From Pedococcus aerophilus (GTDB taxonomy: Bacteria > Actinomycetota > Actinomycetes > Actinomycetales > Dermatophilaceae): a stretch of DNA of 64,000 bases. Under the pieces are notes generated by a model. It had not been told where the DNA came from. It was given only the letters and a program-made list of their open reading frames with translations, and ran no database searches. The DNA lies in assembly GCF_039532215.1 (NCBI RefSeq), contig NZ_BAAARN010000005.1:186001-250000 (forward strand), read 5' to 3'. The position numbers and the translations under genes were made by a program. This document shows, piece by piece, positions 40,486 to 48,335 of the stretch (position 1 is the first letter of the stretch; every line of letters begins with the position of its first letter).

Positions 40486-42603
40486 CTAGCTCTTGGGGGT
40501 GCCGAGCCAGACCCGGATCGGCAGCTCGACGAGCTCGTCCGGACGGCGTTCGAGCAACCGGGCGTCCTCACGGACCACGGTGTCGACACCGACGACGGCG
40601 GTGTCGAGGCCGAGCCCGGTCAGGGCCTGCGTCGAGTCGGCCGCCAGCAGGACCAGGCGCCCGCCGCGGCTGTCGACGGCCGAGGCGACCTGGTCCACGG
40701 CCCGGGCCAGCCGGGGTGGGTCCTGGCGCAGCGCCGTCGTGGTCGACAGGGCGGGCACCCCGCAGTAGCCGCGGACGACCTGGGGCCACTCGTTGGCGGC
40801 GCGCGCGTCGACCATGAGCACCACGTCCCCGGCGCGCAGCTGCCGGCAGACCGTGTCGACGGCAGCGAGCTCACCGAGCTCGACGCGCTCGTCGAGGTGC
40901 GGCCGGGTGGCGAGGGCGGTGGGGACGAGCAGTGCGGCGGCGACACCGACGGACACGGCGACGTTCACGGCATACGGGAGGCGCCGGGTGGACCACCGCG
41001 AGGCCACCGCCGCGCACGAGACCACGAGCAGCACCACGGCGGGCAGGGCGACGACGAGCCGGCGGTCGGCCCACGGGTGGTCGGGCGTGATGCCGGGACG
41101 GTAGAGCGTGAGGAGGGTCGAGCCGACCGCGACCACGGCGGGCCCGACCCACGACGGGAGGTCACGTCCCTCGACCCACGCCGAGCCTGCGCGGTGGGCG
41201 AGGACGACGAGGGCGAGCAGTGCGAGGGCGAGCGCGATCGGGCCGACCCACCACGCCATCCACACCAGCGACTGCTCGTCGTACGTGCGGCCGCCGTCGA
41301 CGGGCAGGCCCTGGCGGGACTGGAGCCCGGCCACGACACGGGCACCGGAGTCGGCGGCCGACTGACGGACGACCTGCCACAGCGGCCGGGAAGCGAGGAA
41401 CACCCCGACGAGGAGGAAGGCGCCGGCGAGCAGTCGGGGCAGCCACGCGTGGACGAGCGTGCCCCCGGGCCTCCCGCGGCGTGCACCGACGACGACCACC
41501 GTCGACGCCAGACCGACGGCGACGCCCAGGGCGACCAGCGGCAGGAGCGAACCGGCGATGCTGCCGAGGTACTGGCTCGACGTGAGCCAGGTCAGCCCGA
41601 ACGCCACGACGGCGGACACTCCCGTGGCGACACCCAGGACCGTCGCGTGCGCCCGGCGCTGGACCAGGGCGAGGGCGACGACGGGGATGACGAGGATGAC
41701 CTCACGCAGGGCGTCCACCCTGATGACGATGGCGCCGCCGAGGAGCAGGCCGGCGACGAGCGCGGCCGTACGGGCGGCTGCCACCTGCGCCGCCGTGGCG
41801 TGGCGGGCCGCGAGCACGAGGGCTGCCAGGGCGGCCGCGAGGACCGGCAGCGAGACCGGTTCGGAGTAGGTGGACCGGGCGACGTGGACGAGGGGGAACG
41901 CCAGGGCGGTGCCGAGGGCCGCGAGCGGACCCCAGCGGGGGCCGACCAGCAGGGACCCGAGGAGGCCGATGGCCAGGACCGCCAGCCCCCACAGGACCGC
42001 CGGCGCCCAGAAGGCGGCGGTCGCTCCCCCGAGCCAGTAGGCGACGGAGTACCAGGCGGACGTGCCGATCGGGAACTGCGGCTGGATGGTGGGTTCCTGC
42101 GGCGTCCCGGTCGCGTAGAACGCCGGGCTGGCCAGCGTGACGCCGTCGATGCCGAGCACGTCAGGGCCGCCGACCGAGTCGGCGGACACCTGGATGGGTC
42201 TGGCGTGCCCGGTGGACAGCTCGATCGCCGACTGCAGGTAGGACCCGGAGTCCCGCCGTGGCAGGACCTGCTCGGAGTGGGTGCTCCCGGCCCAGACGGC
42301 CGAACCCACGGCGAGCAGCACGAGCAGCGTCGCCGACCACACGGGCAGGGGTCGCACCGGCACCCGGGCGGCGAGGCGGGACGCAACGGCCCCGAGGACG
42401 AGCAGGACCGGCAGCGCCACCCACGGCTGCCAGAGGCCGACGAGTGCCAGCACCGCGGCTGCGAGGGCACCGAGGACCAGCCAGAGCGCCGCCCCCATGA
42501 CGGTCCGGGTGACGACCCAGCCGCTCCACGCCTCACCCCGCAGCAGCGGGAGGTCGCCGGTGTCAGGGGTGTACGGGTAGCTGCGGTGCTCGCGGCTGCT
42601 CAC
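40486..42603 (-). CDS. GT39-like polytopic glycosyltransferase/membrane protein
   Basis: A 705-residue protein with about a dozen helices and an extracytoplasmic loop holding LPRRDSGSYLQSAIEL, which fits the conserved acidic motif of GT-C (GT39/ArnT) transferases, and a C-terminal extracytoplasmic domain with Val/Asp-rich beta strands. A substrate cannot be assigned. I start at GTG 42603, 8 nt after TAGCGT, rather than further upstream where the frame crosses the palindrome at 42689. It is transcribed away from the acyltransferase gene, which lies upstream on the same strand. Confidence 0.7.
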   Translation of the reverse strand: MSSREHRSYPYTPDTGDLPLLRGEAWSGWVVTRTVMGAALWLVLGALAAAVLALVGLWQPWVALPVLLVLGAVASRLAARVPVRPLPVWSATLLVLLAVGSAVWAGSTHSEQVLPRRDSGSYLQSAIELSTGHARPIQVSADSVGGPDVLGIDGVTLASPAFYATGTPQEPTIQPQFPIGTSAWYSVAYWLGGATAAFWAPAVLWGLAVLAIGLLGSLLVGPRWGPLAALGTALAFPLVHVARSTYSEPVSLPVLAAALAALVLAARHATAAQVAAARTAALVAGLLLGGAIVIRVDALREVILVIPVVALALVQRRAHATVLGVATGVSAVVAFGLTWLTSSQYLGSIAGSLLPLVALGVAVGLASTVVVVGARRGRPGGTLVHAWLPRLLAGAFLLVGVFLASRPLWQVVRQSAADSGARVVAGLQSRQGLPVDGGRTYDEQSLVWMAWWVGPIALALALLALVVLAHRAGSAWVEGRDLPSWVGPAVVAVGSTLLTLYRPGITPDHPWADRRLVVALPAVVLLVVSCAAVASRWSTRRLPYAVNVAVSVGVAAALLVPTALATRPHLDERVELGELAAVDTVCRQLRAGDVVLMVDARAANEWPQVVRGYCGVPALSTTTALRQDPPRLARAVDQVASAVDSRGGRLVLLAADSTQALTGLGLDTAVVGVDTVVREDARLLERRPDELVELPIRVWLGTPKS

Positions 42604-42611
42604 ACTGCACC

Positions 42612-42617
42612 ACGCTA
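42612..42617 (-). promoter_or_regulatory. -10 box for the GT39-like gene
   Basis: TAGCGT on the minus strand, 8 nt before GTG 42603. It implies a leaderless or nearly leaderless start. Confidence 0.4.
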
Positions 42618-42688
42618 GCGCCAGCGCCCGCTCCCCCGACGACACCCCGCCACGCCGCCACCCCTCGACGCCGGAGTGCCGCGACCCT

Positions 42689-42742
42689 GGAGTCTTTGAG
42701 TGGTCCAGCGGGCCGGAACCCGTCGGACCACTCAAAGACTCC
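42689..42742 (+). repeat. Palindromic repeat copy 3
   Basis: The arms ggagtctttgagtggtcc and ggaccactcaaagactcc are 18 bp and perfectly complementary; an inner CGGG/CCCG stem follows with a 6-nt loop. It lies 19 nt after the stop of the acyltransferase gene and upstream of the GT39-like gene. Compared with copies 1 and 2 the arm differs at matched positions (TGGTCC/GGACCA versus GGATC), so the stem is conserved by compensating changes. Confidence 0.85.
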
Positions 42743-42761
42743 CGTTGCGGGCGAGGCGGGC

Positions 42762-43955
42762 TCAGACGACGCGACGCAGTCCGGGGAGCCGGGCAAGGAG
42801 CGCGGTGAGGGCGAAGGAGAGCACGACCACCACCGCGACGAGGCCGAGGACCCCCGGCACCGACTCCGCGCCCTCGACGAGGTCGACCCCCGGCAACCGG
42901 GTGACCACGGCGAGGACGAGCAGGTGGCAGGCGAACACCCCGAACGTGAGGTCGCCCAGTCGTCGCATGCGCTGGGCCGCGGCCGGTGCGGCGAGGCCGG
43001 AGGCCGGGTGCACCACGCTCCGGACGAGGACGAACAACGACACGGCGCTCAGCGCCAGGACCGCCCCTTGGTAGGTCAGCGGCGAGACCGCGGCCAACAC
43101 CGCTCCCCCGCCGGTCGGTGTGCCGACGTCCGAGGACGGGTCGCCGACCAAGGCCGACTGGAGGACGAGCTCGGTGGACGTGGCGACCCAGACCAGCGCG
43201 ACGAGCAGCAGCGCCCGGCCCCGCAGGACGACCCCGCCCAGGGCGTGGCCCAGCAGGAGGAAGCCGATGTAGGGGACGAACTGGGTCAGCAGGGTCAGCG
43301 GGGGCTCACGCACCGCGCTGTCCTCGAGCAGGGCGATGATCCCGCGCAGCGCGGCGTCCAGGGCCGGGAGCGCCACCAGGGCGGCGCCCGCCGTGCCGAG
43401 CTGCCGTGGGCTCCACACCCGGACCACGGGCCAGAGCATCGGCACCAGCGCGTACAGACCCAGGATGAGCCAGAAGAAGTACAGGGCCGTGTAGACCTCG
43501 CCGCGCAGGAGGTTCGCCACGATGCCGGCCGCCGTCGTCTCGGTGTCGACCACGGCGACGACCAGGACGACGTAGACGAGGTGCCAGAAGACGAGCGGGA
43601 TCCCCAGCCGACCGAGGCGCCGCCGGTAGAACTCCCGCGCCGACGGGGTCGGCGCTGCCGGCGAGGACGACGAGGACGACGAGGACGACGAGGACGACGA
43701 GGACGACGGGCGGAGGATGACCGCCCCGCTGACCATGACGAAGACCGGGACGGCCCACTTCGCACCGAAGTCCAGCGCGGCGGCGAGCCACCACGAGGCC
43801 TGCCCGCGCACGTCGGGGTTGATGTACGTCAGTCCGGCGACGTGGATGAGGACGACACCGATGATCGCGATCACGCGCAACCAGCTCGTGTAGGCGAGCT
43901 GCTGGGCGGTCGACGGCCGGGTGTGCTGGGGCGTGGGCGTCGGGGGGGCGTCCAT
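42762..43955 (-). CDS. Acyltransferase family 3 (integral membrane)
   Basis: A 397-residue polytopic protein. LRVIAIIGVVLIHVAG in the first helix carries the conserved His of acyltransferase_3 enzymes, and about nine to ten further helices follow. These O-acylate surface glycans or peptidoglycan. Between helices 2 and 3 lies a run of 15 Ser encoded by a 9-bp repeat (43662-43706). ATG 43955 is the start; CATGCT, a weak -10-like box, lies 6 nt upstream. It is divergent from the TIGR03089 gene with a 46-nt gap. Confidence 0.82.
   Translation of the reverse strand: MDAPPTPTPQHTRPSTAQQLAYTSWLRVIAIIGVVLIHVAGLTYINPDVRGQASWWLAAALDFGAKWAVPVFVMVSGAVILRPSSSSSSSSSSSSSSSPAAPTPSAREFYRRRLGRLGIPLVFWHLVYVVLVVAVVDTETTAAGIVANLLRGEVYTALYFFWLILGLYALVPMLWPVVRVWSPRQLGTAGAALVALPALDAALRGIIALLEDSAVREPPLTLLTQFVPYIGFLLLGHALGGVVLRGRALLLVALVWVATSTELVLQSALVGDPSSDVGTPTGGGAVLAAVSPLTYQGAVLALSAVSLFVLVRSVVHPASGLAAPAAAQRMRRLGDLTFGVFACHLLVLAVVTRLPGVDLVEGAESVPGVLGLVAVVVVLSFALTALLARLPGLRRVV
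43662..43706. repeat. Five tandem 9-bp units encoding poly-Ser in the acyltransferase gene
   Basis: Five exact copies of cgaggacga, then a partial one. The unit keeps the frame, so copy number would change a loop length but not knock out the gene. On the coding strand it reads as serine codons. Confidence 0.85.
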
Positions 43956-43989
43956 GGGACCAGCATGGAGCACGCAGGCCTCCCGCCCA

Positions 43990-43995
43990 TACTGT
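43990..43995 (+). promoter_or_regulatory. -10 box for leaderless TIGR03089 gene
   Basis: TACTGT, 6 nt before ATG 44002, with the divergent acyltransferase start only 35 nt away on the other side. No -35 box is visible. Confidence 0.5.
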
Positions 43996-44001
43996 GGCGG
44001 C

Positions 44002-44724
44002 ATGAGCACCCCCTCGAGCGTCCTCGCCACCCTGCTGCGGACCGACCCGGCGCGCCCGCGGATCACCTTCTACGAGGACACCGACGGCCCCACCCGCGGC
44101 GAGCGCATCGAGCTCAGCGGCAAGGTCCTGGCCAACTGGGTCAACAAGGCGGCGAACGCCCTGCAGGAGGAGCTCGACGTCTCGCCCGGCTCCACCGTGC
44201 GGCTCGACCTGCCGCCGCACTGGCGGTCGGTGTACTGGGCGCTGGCCACCTGGTCCGTCGGCGCCACCGTTGTCACCGGCACCCCGTCCTCCGACGAACA
44301 GGACGACGTCCTCGTCACCACCGATCCTGCTGCGGCAGAAGGCTTCCCGGGTGAGGCCGTGCTCGTCACACTGGCCGCGCTCGCCCGCCGTGCCCCCGAC
44401 GCCGACCCGGCACGGACCGCCATGGACGAGGCGGCGGAGCTGTCCTCCTATGGCGACCAGTTCGCCGCTTGGGAGGAGCCGGACGACGCCGACCCCGCGC
44501 TGCGCACCGACGGCGAGGACACGGCATACGGCGAGGTCGTCACCGACCGCGGCTGGGACCGCGGGGTGCGCGTGCACCTCGAGGGCACCGACCTGGCCGA
44601 GGTGCTCTCCGCCGCCCTGGCCGCGTGGGCCGTGGACGGCTCGGTGGTGATCAGCCGCGGCGGGCTCGACGAGGCAGCCCGCGTCCACCGGGTCGACACC
44701 GAGGGAATCACGCTGCAGCAGTAG
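44002..44724 (+). CDS. TIGR03089 family protein
   Basis: A 240-residue protein with PRITFYEDTDGPTRGERIELS at the N-terminus and LANWVNKAANALQEELDV, the hallmark of TIGR03089, an actinobacterial family related to the AMP-binding (acyl-CoA synthetase) fold but shorter and without the usual AMP-binding signature. The role is unknown. The TACTGT box 6 nt upstream indicates a leaderless start at ATG 44002. It converges on the peptidoglycan-binding gene across 32 nt. Confidence 0.87.
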   Translation: MSTPSSVLATLLRTDPARPRITFYEDTDGPTRGERIELSGKVLANWVNKAANALQEELDVSPGSTVRLDLPPHWRSVYWALATWSVGATVVTGTPSSDEQDDVLVTTDPAAAEGFPGEAVLVTLAALARRAPDADPARTAMDEAAELSSYGDQFAAWEEPDDADPALRTDGEDTAYGEVVTDRGWDRGVRVHLEGTDLAEVLSAALAAWAVDGSVVISRGGLDEAARVHRVDTEGITLQQ

Positions 44725-44756
44725 GCCTCCGCGGGTCTTGAGGCCTCTGCCGCAGC

Positions 44757-46343
44757 TCAGCGCTTGCGCAGCTCGGCCTCGACGGCCTTCCACGTCACGG
44801 TCGCGACGACGCCGGTGCGCGCGATCTTCGCCCGTCCCTGCAGCGCCTTGACCGCGGCCTCGGTCTGTGGCCCGAACGCACCGTCGGCACCGATGCGCAG
44901 CGCCTTCTGCAGCGCGACGACCGCCGGGCCGCTCGAGCCCTTCCTGAGGACGACGGCGTAGTGGGCCCGCAGGGGGAAGTCGCGGTCCTCCAGCGCCTTC
45001 CAGACCCTGCTGTCCGTGACACCGGTCGCGGGCAGCTTGCGGGCCTTCTGGAAGGCCGTGACCGCCGCAGCGGTGCGGGGCCCGTACCCACCGTCGACGG
45101 CGAGCCCGCCGAGGGCCCGCTGGAGGACCTTCACCGCGTCGCCCCGCGAGCCGGTGCGCAGCACGGTGCCCATCAGCGAGGTGTATGCCGTGGACGTGCG
45201 GGCCGGCGTGGAACGCGAGGGCGTGGGGGTGCTGGTCCGCACACCCATCAGCGCCTGCCACGTCGACGGGCCGACGATCCCGTTGGGGGTGAGGTTGCGA
45301 CGGGTCTGGTACGTCTTGACCGCAGCCTCGGTCTTCGGCCCGAACTGGCCGTCAGCAGTGATGCCGAGCGTGCGCTGCAGGCCCACCACCGCGGGACCGG
45401 TGGCGCCCTTCTTGATGGTCGTCGCGGCATACGGGGCCAGGGGGTGCGCGGCAGGCTTGGGCTTGCTGGGCTTGGCAGGAGCGGGCTTGGCCGGGGTCGC
45501 TGCGCCTCGGGCGGGGACGAGCTTGAGCGCCACCATCCGGGCCCAGGTCGGCGCGTCCATGACCCCGGTGACCGCGACGGAGTGCTTGCCCTGCCAGGTG
45601 CGGACGGCGGCCTCGGTCCGGGGGCCGAACTGCCCGTCCGCGGTGGCTCCCACGACCTTCTGCGCCAGGGCCACGTAGGGGCCGGTCGACCCCTGCGCCA
45701 GCCGCGGGTACGACGTCGCGGCGGGAGCCGGCTTGGGCGCCGACGACGGCCCGGGGTCGCTGGTCGTGATCGCCCGACCGGTCCACCAGGACGTGCGGCC
45801 GTAGGCGCCGTCCCACGAGAACGAGAAGTGGATGTGGTCGGTGTGCGGAGCGGAACCGGTGTACGGCGCCCAGCCGCGGCCGGGGTCGTAGGCGCGCCAC
45901 ATCTTCTTGTTCCAGATGATGTACATGATCCCGAAGCGACGGGCCATGGCCCCGGGCCGCCCCTGCGCGTCGGGCGCGGAGAGCCACGCGGTCACCGCGT
46001 CGGCGACGGCCTTCTCGTGCGGCTTGTTGACGCTGAGCATCCAGTCCCAGGCGCGGCCCTCGGAGTGCTCGGTCACGCCGCTGTTGCAGTTGCGGATGAT
46101 GCCGTAGGACGAGGCGCCGAGGCCGTAGTGCGAGGAGAAGAGCTGCGCGAAGGCGAGGACCCCGGGCTTGGCGACCGGGTCGCACAGCCGCTGCGCCTGG
46201 TAGGGCGAGGCGACGTCCAGGGCCGAGGGCAGCGCCTTGGTCGGGGGCTTCGGCACGGGGGCGGCCTGCGCGCTCGAGATGACGAAGGGGACGGTGAGGG
46301 CGGGGATGCTCAGCACGCCGAGGGCACGGGCAGCACGCGACAC
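44757..46343 (-). CDS. Exported peptidoglycan-binding protein with M15-like N-terminal domain
   Basis: A 528-residue protein. A signal peptide (about residues 1-27) is followed by a domain (about 40-190) with VTEHSEGRAWDWML and HTDHIHFSFSWDG, resembling M15/VanY-type metallopeptidase motifs. Four PG_binding_1 domains follow, each with a GADGxFGPxTEAAVK-type motif, near residues 215-270, 305-360, 385-445 and 460-525. It probably binds and trims peptidoglycan. GTG 46343 follows a GGAG site. The upstream region contains an attenuator-like terminator. Confidence 0.82.
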   Translation of the reverse strand: MSRAARALGVLSIPALTVPFVISSAQAAPVPKPPTKALPSALDVASPYQAQRLCDPVAKPGVLAFAQLFSSHYGLGASSYGIIRNCNSGVTEHSEGRAWDWMLSVNKPHEKAVADAVTAWLSAPDAQGRPGAMARRFGIMYIIWNKKMWRAYDPGRGWAPYTGSAPHTDHIHFSFSWDGAYGRTSWWTGRAITTSDPGPSSAPKPAPAATSYPRLAQGSTGPYVALAQKVVGATADGQFGPRTEAAVRTWQGKHSVAVTGVMDAPTWARMVALKLVPARGAATPAKPAPAKPSKPKPAAHPLAPYAATTIKKGATGPAVVGLQRTLGITADGQFGPKTEAAVKTYQTRRNLTPNGIVGPSTWQALMGVRTSTPTPSRSTPARTSTAYTSLMGTVLRTGSRGDAVKVLQRALGGLAVDGGYGPRTAAAVTAFQKARKLPATGVTDSRVWKALEDRDFPLRAHYAVVLRKGSSGPAVVALQKALRIGADGAFGPQTEAAVKALQGRAKIARTGVVATVTWKAVEAELRKR

Positions 46344-46400
46344 AGGACGCTCCAGGGGGGATGGCGCCTCTGGTCAGGAGGCGCTGGCGGATCGGCAAAA

Positions 46401-46434
46401 CGCCCGTCCCGGAGGGTGACGTCCGGAGCGGGCG
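46401..46434 (-). terminator. Terminator-like hairpin in the leader of the peptidoglycan-binding gene
   Basis: Arms CGCCCGTCCCGG and CCGGAGCGGGCG pair over 12 positions with one mismatch and one wobble around a 10-nt loop; on the minus strand it is followed by four U residues. It lies 58 nt upstream of the GTG, so it could stop transcription early. It would act as an attenuator if the leader folds alternatively. Confidence 0.45.
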
Positions 46435-46721
46435 AGACATTTGTCCCACCAGTGCACTCCTGTCACAAGGGCTTCATCCGAACTACAACCGTGGAGTTCG
46501 ACTCTCCCTCCCCCGTCCGGTCGATGGCGCTGCCGCTTTTCCTGCCCGTGCTGTTCCGTCCGGTCGGGGCACACGGGGGTGGTCCTCGGGCCCCCCTCCC
46601 TCAGTGCGCACCTGATGCCACTCCCCCTCCCTGAGTGGTTGGGGTCCTGGGTGTGGGCCGGACACGCGCGGTGGGCGGAACGGTGGGGAGGGACCACGCA
46701 CGGGGCGTCGAGGCTGCCGAC

Positions 46722-46727
46722 TAGAGT
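46722..46727 (+). promoter_or_regulatory. -10 box for leaderless scoA
   Basis: TAGAGT, 7 nt before ATG 46735. Transcription would start at the ATG. Confidence 0.5.
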
Positions 46728-46734
46728 CGCCGCC

Positions 46735-47577
46735 ATGGACAAAGTCGTCTCCTCCGCAGCCGAGGCCATCGACGGAATCGTCGACGGCTCCTCCCTGTCG
46801 GTGGGTGGCTTCGGGCTCTGCGGGGTCCCGAGCGTGCTCATCGACGCGATCCACCACACGGGGGTGAGCGACCTCGAGGCCATCTCCAACAACTGTGGCG
46901 TGGACGAGTGGGGCCTCGGGATCCTGCTCAAGGACAAGCGGATCCGCCGCATGGTCTCCTCGTACGTCGGGGAGAACAAGGAGTTCGCCCGCCAGTACCT
47001 CTCGGGCGAGCTCGAGGTCGAGCTCACGCCGCAGGGCACCCTCGCCGAGCGCCTGCGCGCCGGCGGCTCCGGCATCCCCGCGTTCTACACCGTGACCGGT
47101 GCCGGCACCCAGGTCGCCGAGGGTGGCCTGCCCTGGCTGTATGCCGCCGACGGCAGCGTCGCGAAGGCCTCACCTCCCAAGGAGAGCAAGGTCTTCGAGA
47201 TCGACGGCGAGGACAAGGAGTTCATCCTCGAGCGGGCGATCGTCGCCGACTTCGGCCTGGTCCGCGCCTGGAAGGGCGACCGCCACGGCAACCTCGTCTT
47301 CCGCAAGAGCTCGCGCAACTTCAACCCGCTCGCCGCCATGGCGGGCCGTGTCACCATCGCCGAGGTCGAGGAGCTGGTCGAGCCCGGCGAGCTCGAGCCC
47401 GACCAGGTCCACCTGCCCGGCATCTACGTGCACCGGGTGCTGCCGCTGACCGCGGAGCAGGCCGCCGACAAGAAGATCGAGCGCCGCACCACCCGCCCGC
47501 GCACCGAGGGCGGCGACGCGCCTGCGGGCGCCGGCAGCGAGACCCCCGCCACCGACGGCACGAGCAAGGAGGCCTGA
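46735..47577 (+). CDS. scoA: Succinyl-CoA:3-ketoacid CoA-transferase subunit A
   Basis: A 280-residue CoA-transferase subunit [18 protein letters not shown] is the Gly-rich phosphate loop of the family, and [15 protein letters not shown] matches the SCOT-type alpha subunit. The last 35 residues are a charged disordered tail. The enzyme activates acetoacetate with succinyl-CoA for ketone or amino acid breakdown. Subunit B follows 1 nt later, so they form an operon. TAGAGT 7 nt upstream indicates a leaderless start. Confidence 0.92.
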   Translation: MDKVVSSAAEAIDGIVDGSSLSVGGFGLCGVPSVLIDAIHHTGVSDLEAISNNCGVDEWGLGILLKDKRIRRMVSSYVGENKEFARQYLSGELEVELTPQGTLAERLRAGGSGIPAFYTVTGAGTQVAEGGLPWLYAADGSVAKASPPKESKVFEIDGEDKEFILERAIVADFGLVRAWKGDRHGNLVFRKSSRNFNPLAAMAGRVTIAEVEELVEPGELEPDQVHLPGIYVHRVLPLTAEQAADKKIERRTTRPRTEGGDAPAGAGSETPATDGTSKEA

Positions 47578-47578
47578 G

Positions 47579-48217
47579 ATGGCACTGACCCGTGAGCAGA
47601 TGGCGGCCCGCGCCGCCCAGGAGCTGTCCGACGGCTCGTACGTCAACCTCGGCATCGGCTTGCCGACGCTGGTCCCCAACTACGTCCCGGACGACGTCGA
47701 GATCGTCCTGCAGTCCGAGAACGGCATCCTCGGCGTCGGCGCGTATCCCTATGAGGGAGAAGAGGACCCGGACCTCATCAACGCCGGCAAGGAGACCGTG
47801 ACCCTGCGTCGTGGGGCGTCCTTCTTCGACTCGGCCCAGAGCTTCGGCATGATCCGCGGCGGGAAGGTCGACGCGGCGATCCTCGGCGCGATGCAGGTGT
47901 CCGCGAAGGGCGACATCGCCAACTGGATGATCCCCGGCAAGATGGTCAAGGGCATGGGCGGCGCGATGGACCTGGTCCACGGCGCCAAGAAGGTCATCGT
48001 CCTCATGGAGCACAACGCCAAGGACGGGTCCTACAAGATCGTCGACGAGTGCTCGCTGCCCTACACCGGCCGCGGCGTCGTCCAGCGGATCATCACCGAC
48101 CTGTGCGTCTTCGACGTCACCGACGACGGCCTGGTCCTGCGCGAGCTCGCCGAGGGAGTCACCGAGGACGAGGTCCGCGAGAAGACCGAGCCGAAGTTCA
48201 CGACCGACCTCGCCTGA
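47579..48217 (+). CDS. scoB: Succinyl-CoA:3-ketoacid CoA-transferase subunit B
   Basis: A 212-residue subunit B. The catalytic Glu is in [10 protein letters not shown] (about residue 45), and [10 protein letters not shown] forms the Gly-rich region. It completes the SCOT complex with subunit A. The stop of subunit A and the ATG are 1 nt apart, so the genes are translationally coupled. A perfect terminator hairpin follows at 48291. Confidence 0.93.
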   Translation: MALTREQMAARAAQELSDGSYVNLGIGLPTLVPNYVPDDVEIVLQSENGILGVGAYPYEGEEDPDLINAGKETVTLRRGASFFDSAQSFGMIRGGKVDAAILGAMQVSAKGDIANWMIPGKMVKGMGGAMDLVHGAKKVIVLMEHNAKDGSYKIVDECSLPYTGRGVVQRIITDLCVFDVTDDGLVLRELAEGVTEDEVREKTEPKFTTDLA

Positions 48218-48290
48218 CGGGACCAACGGCTGACGCGACGAGGGTTGACGGCCCGACGGGCCGCGTGAGCCATCCCGATCCTCCTGACGC

Positions 48291-48331
48291 ACGACGAAGG
48301 GCCCGCACCATCGGTGCGGGCCCTTCGTCGT
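48291..48331. terminator. Bidirectional terminator between scoB and the SpoIID gene
   Basis: A 19-bp perfect stem with a 3-nt ATC loop (arms 48291-48309 and 48313-48331). It lies 73 nt after the scoB stop and 4 nt after the convergent SpoIID gene stop. A GTCGTCG follows on the plus strand rather than a T-run. Confidence 0.9.
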
Positions 48332-48335
48332 CGCC

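Larger units (their letters stand above)
46344..46734. other. 391-nt intergenic region between peptidoglycan-binding gene and scoA
   Basis: Holds no ORF I would call. On the minus strand, the leader of the peptidoglycan-binding gene contains a short hairpin (46364-46384: GCGCCTC/GAGGCGC), a terminator-like hairpin with four Us (46401-46434), an AAATGTCT motif and an inverted repeat CGAACT/AGTTCG at 46479-46500. On the plus strand, the scoA promoter lies at the far end. I see no consensus of the ydaO c-di-AMP riboswitch. Confidence 0.5.

Noticed and set aside
43662-43706. CRISPR-like or mini-satellite array
   Set aside because: The 9-bp units have no spacers and encode poly-Ser within an acyltransferase gene.
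46344-46734. c-di-AMP (ydaO) riboswitch upstream of the peptidoglycan-binding gene
   Set aside because: The conserved ydaO sequence blocks were not found on either strand, only an unspecific terminator hairpin.
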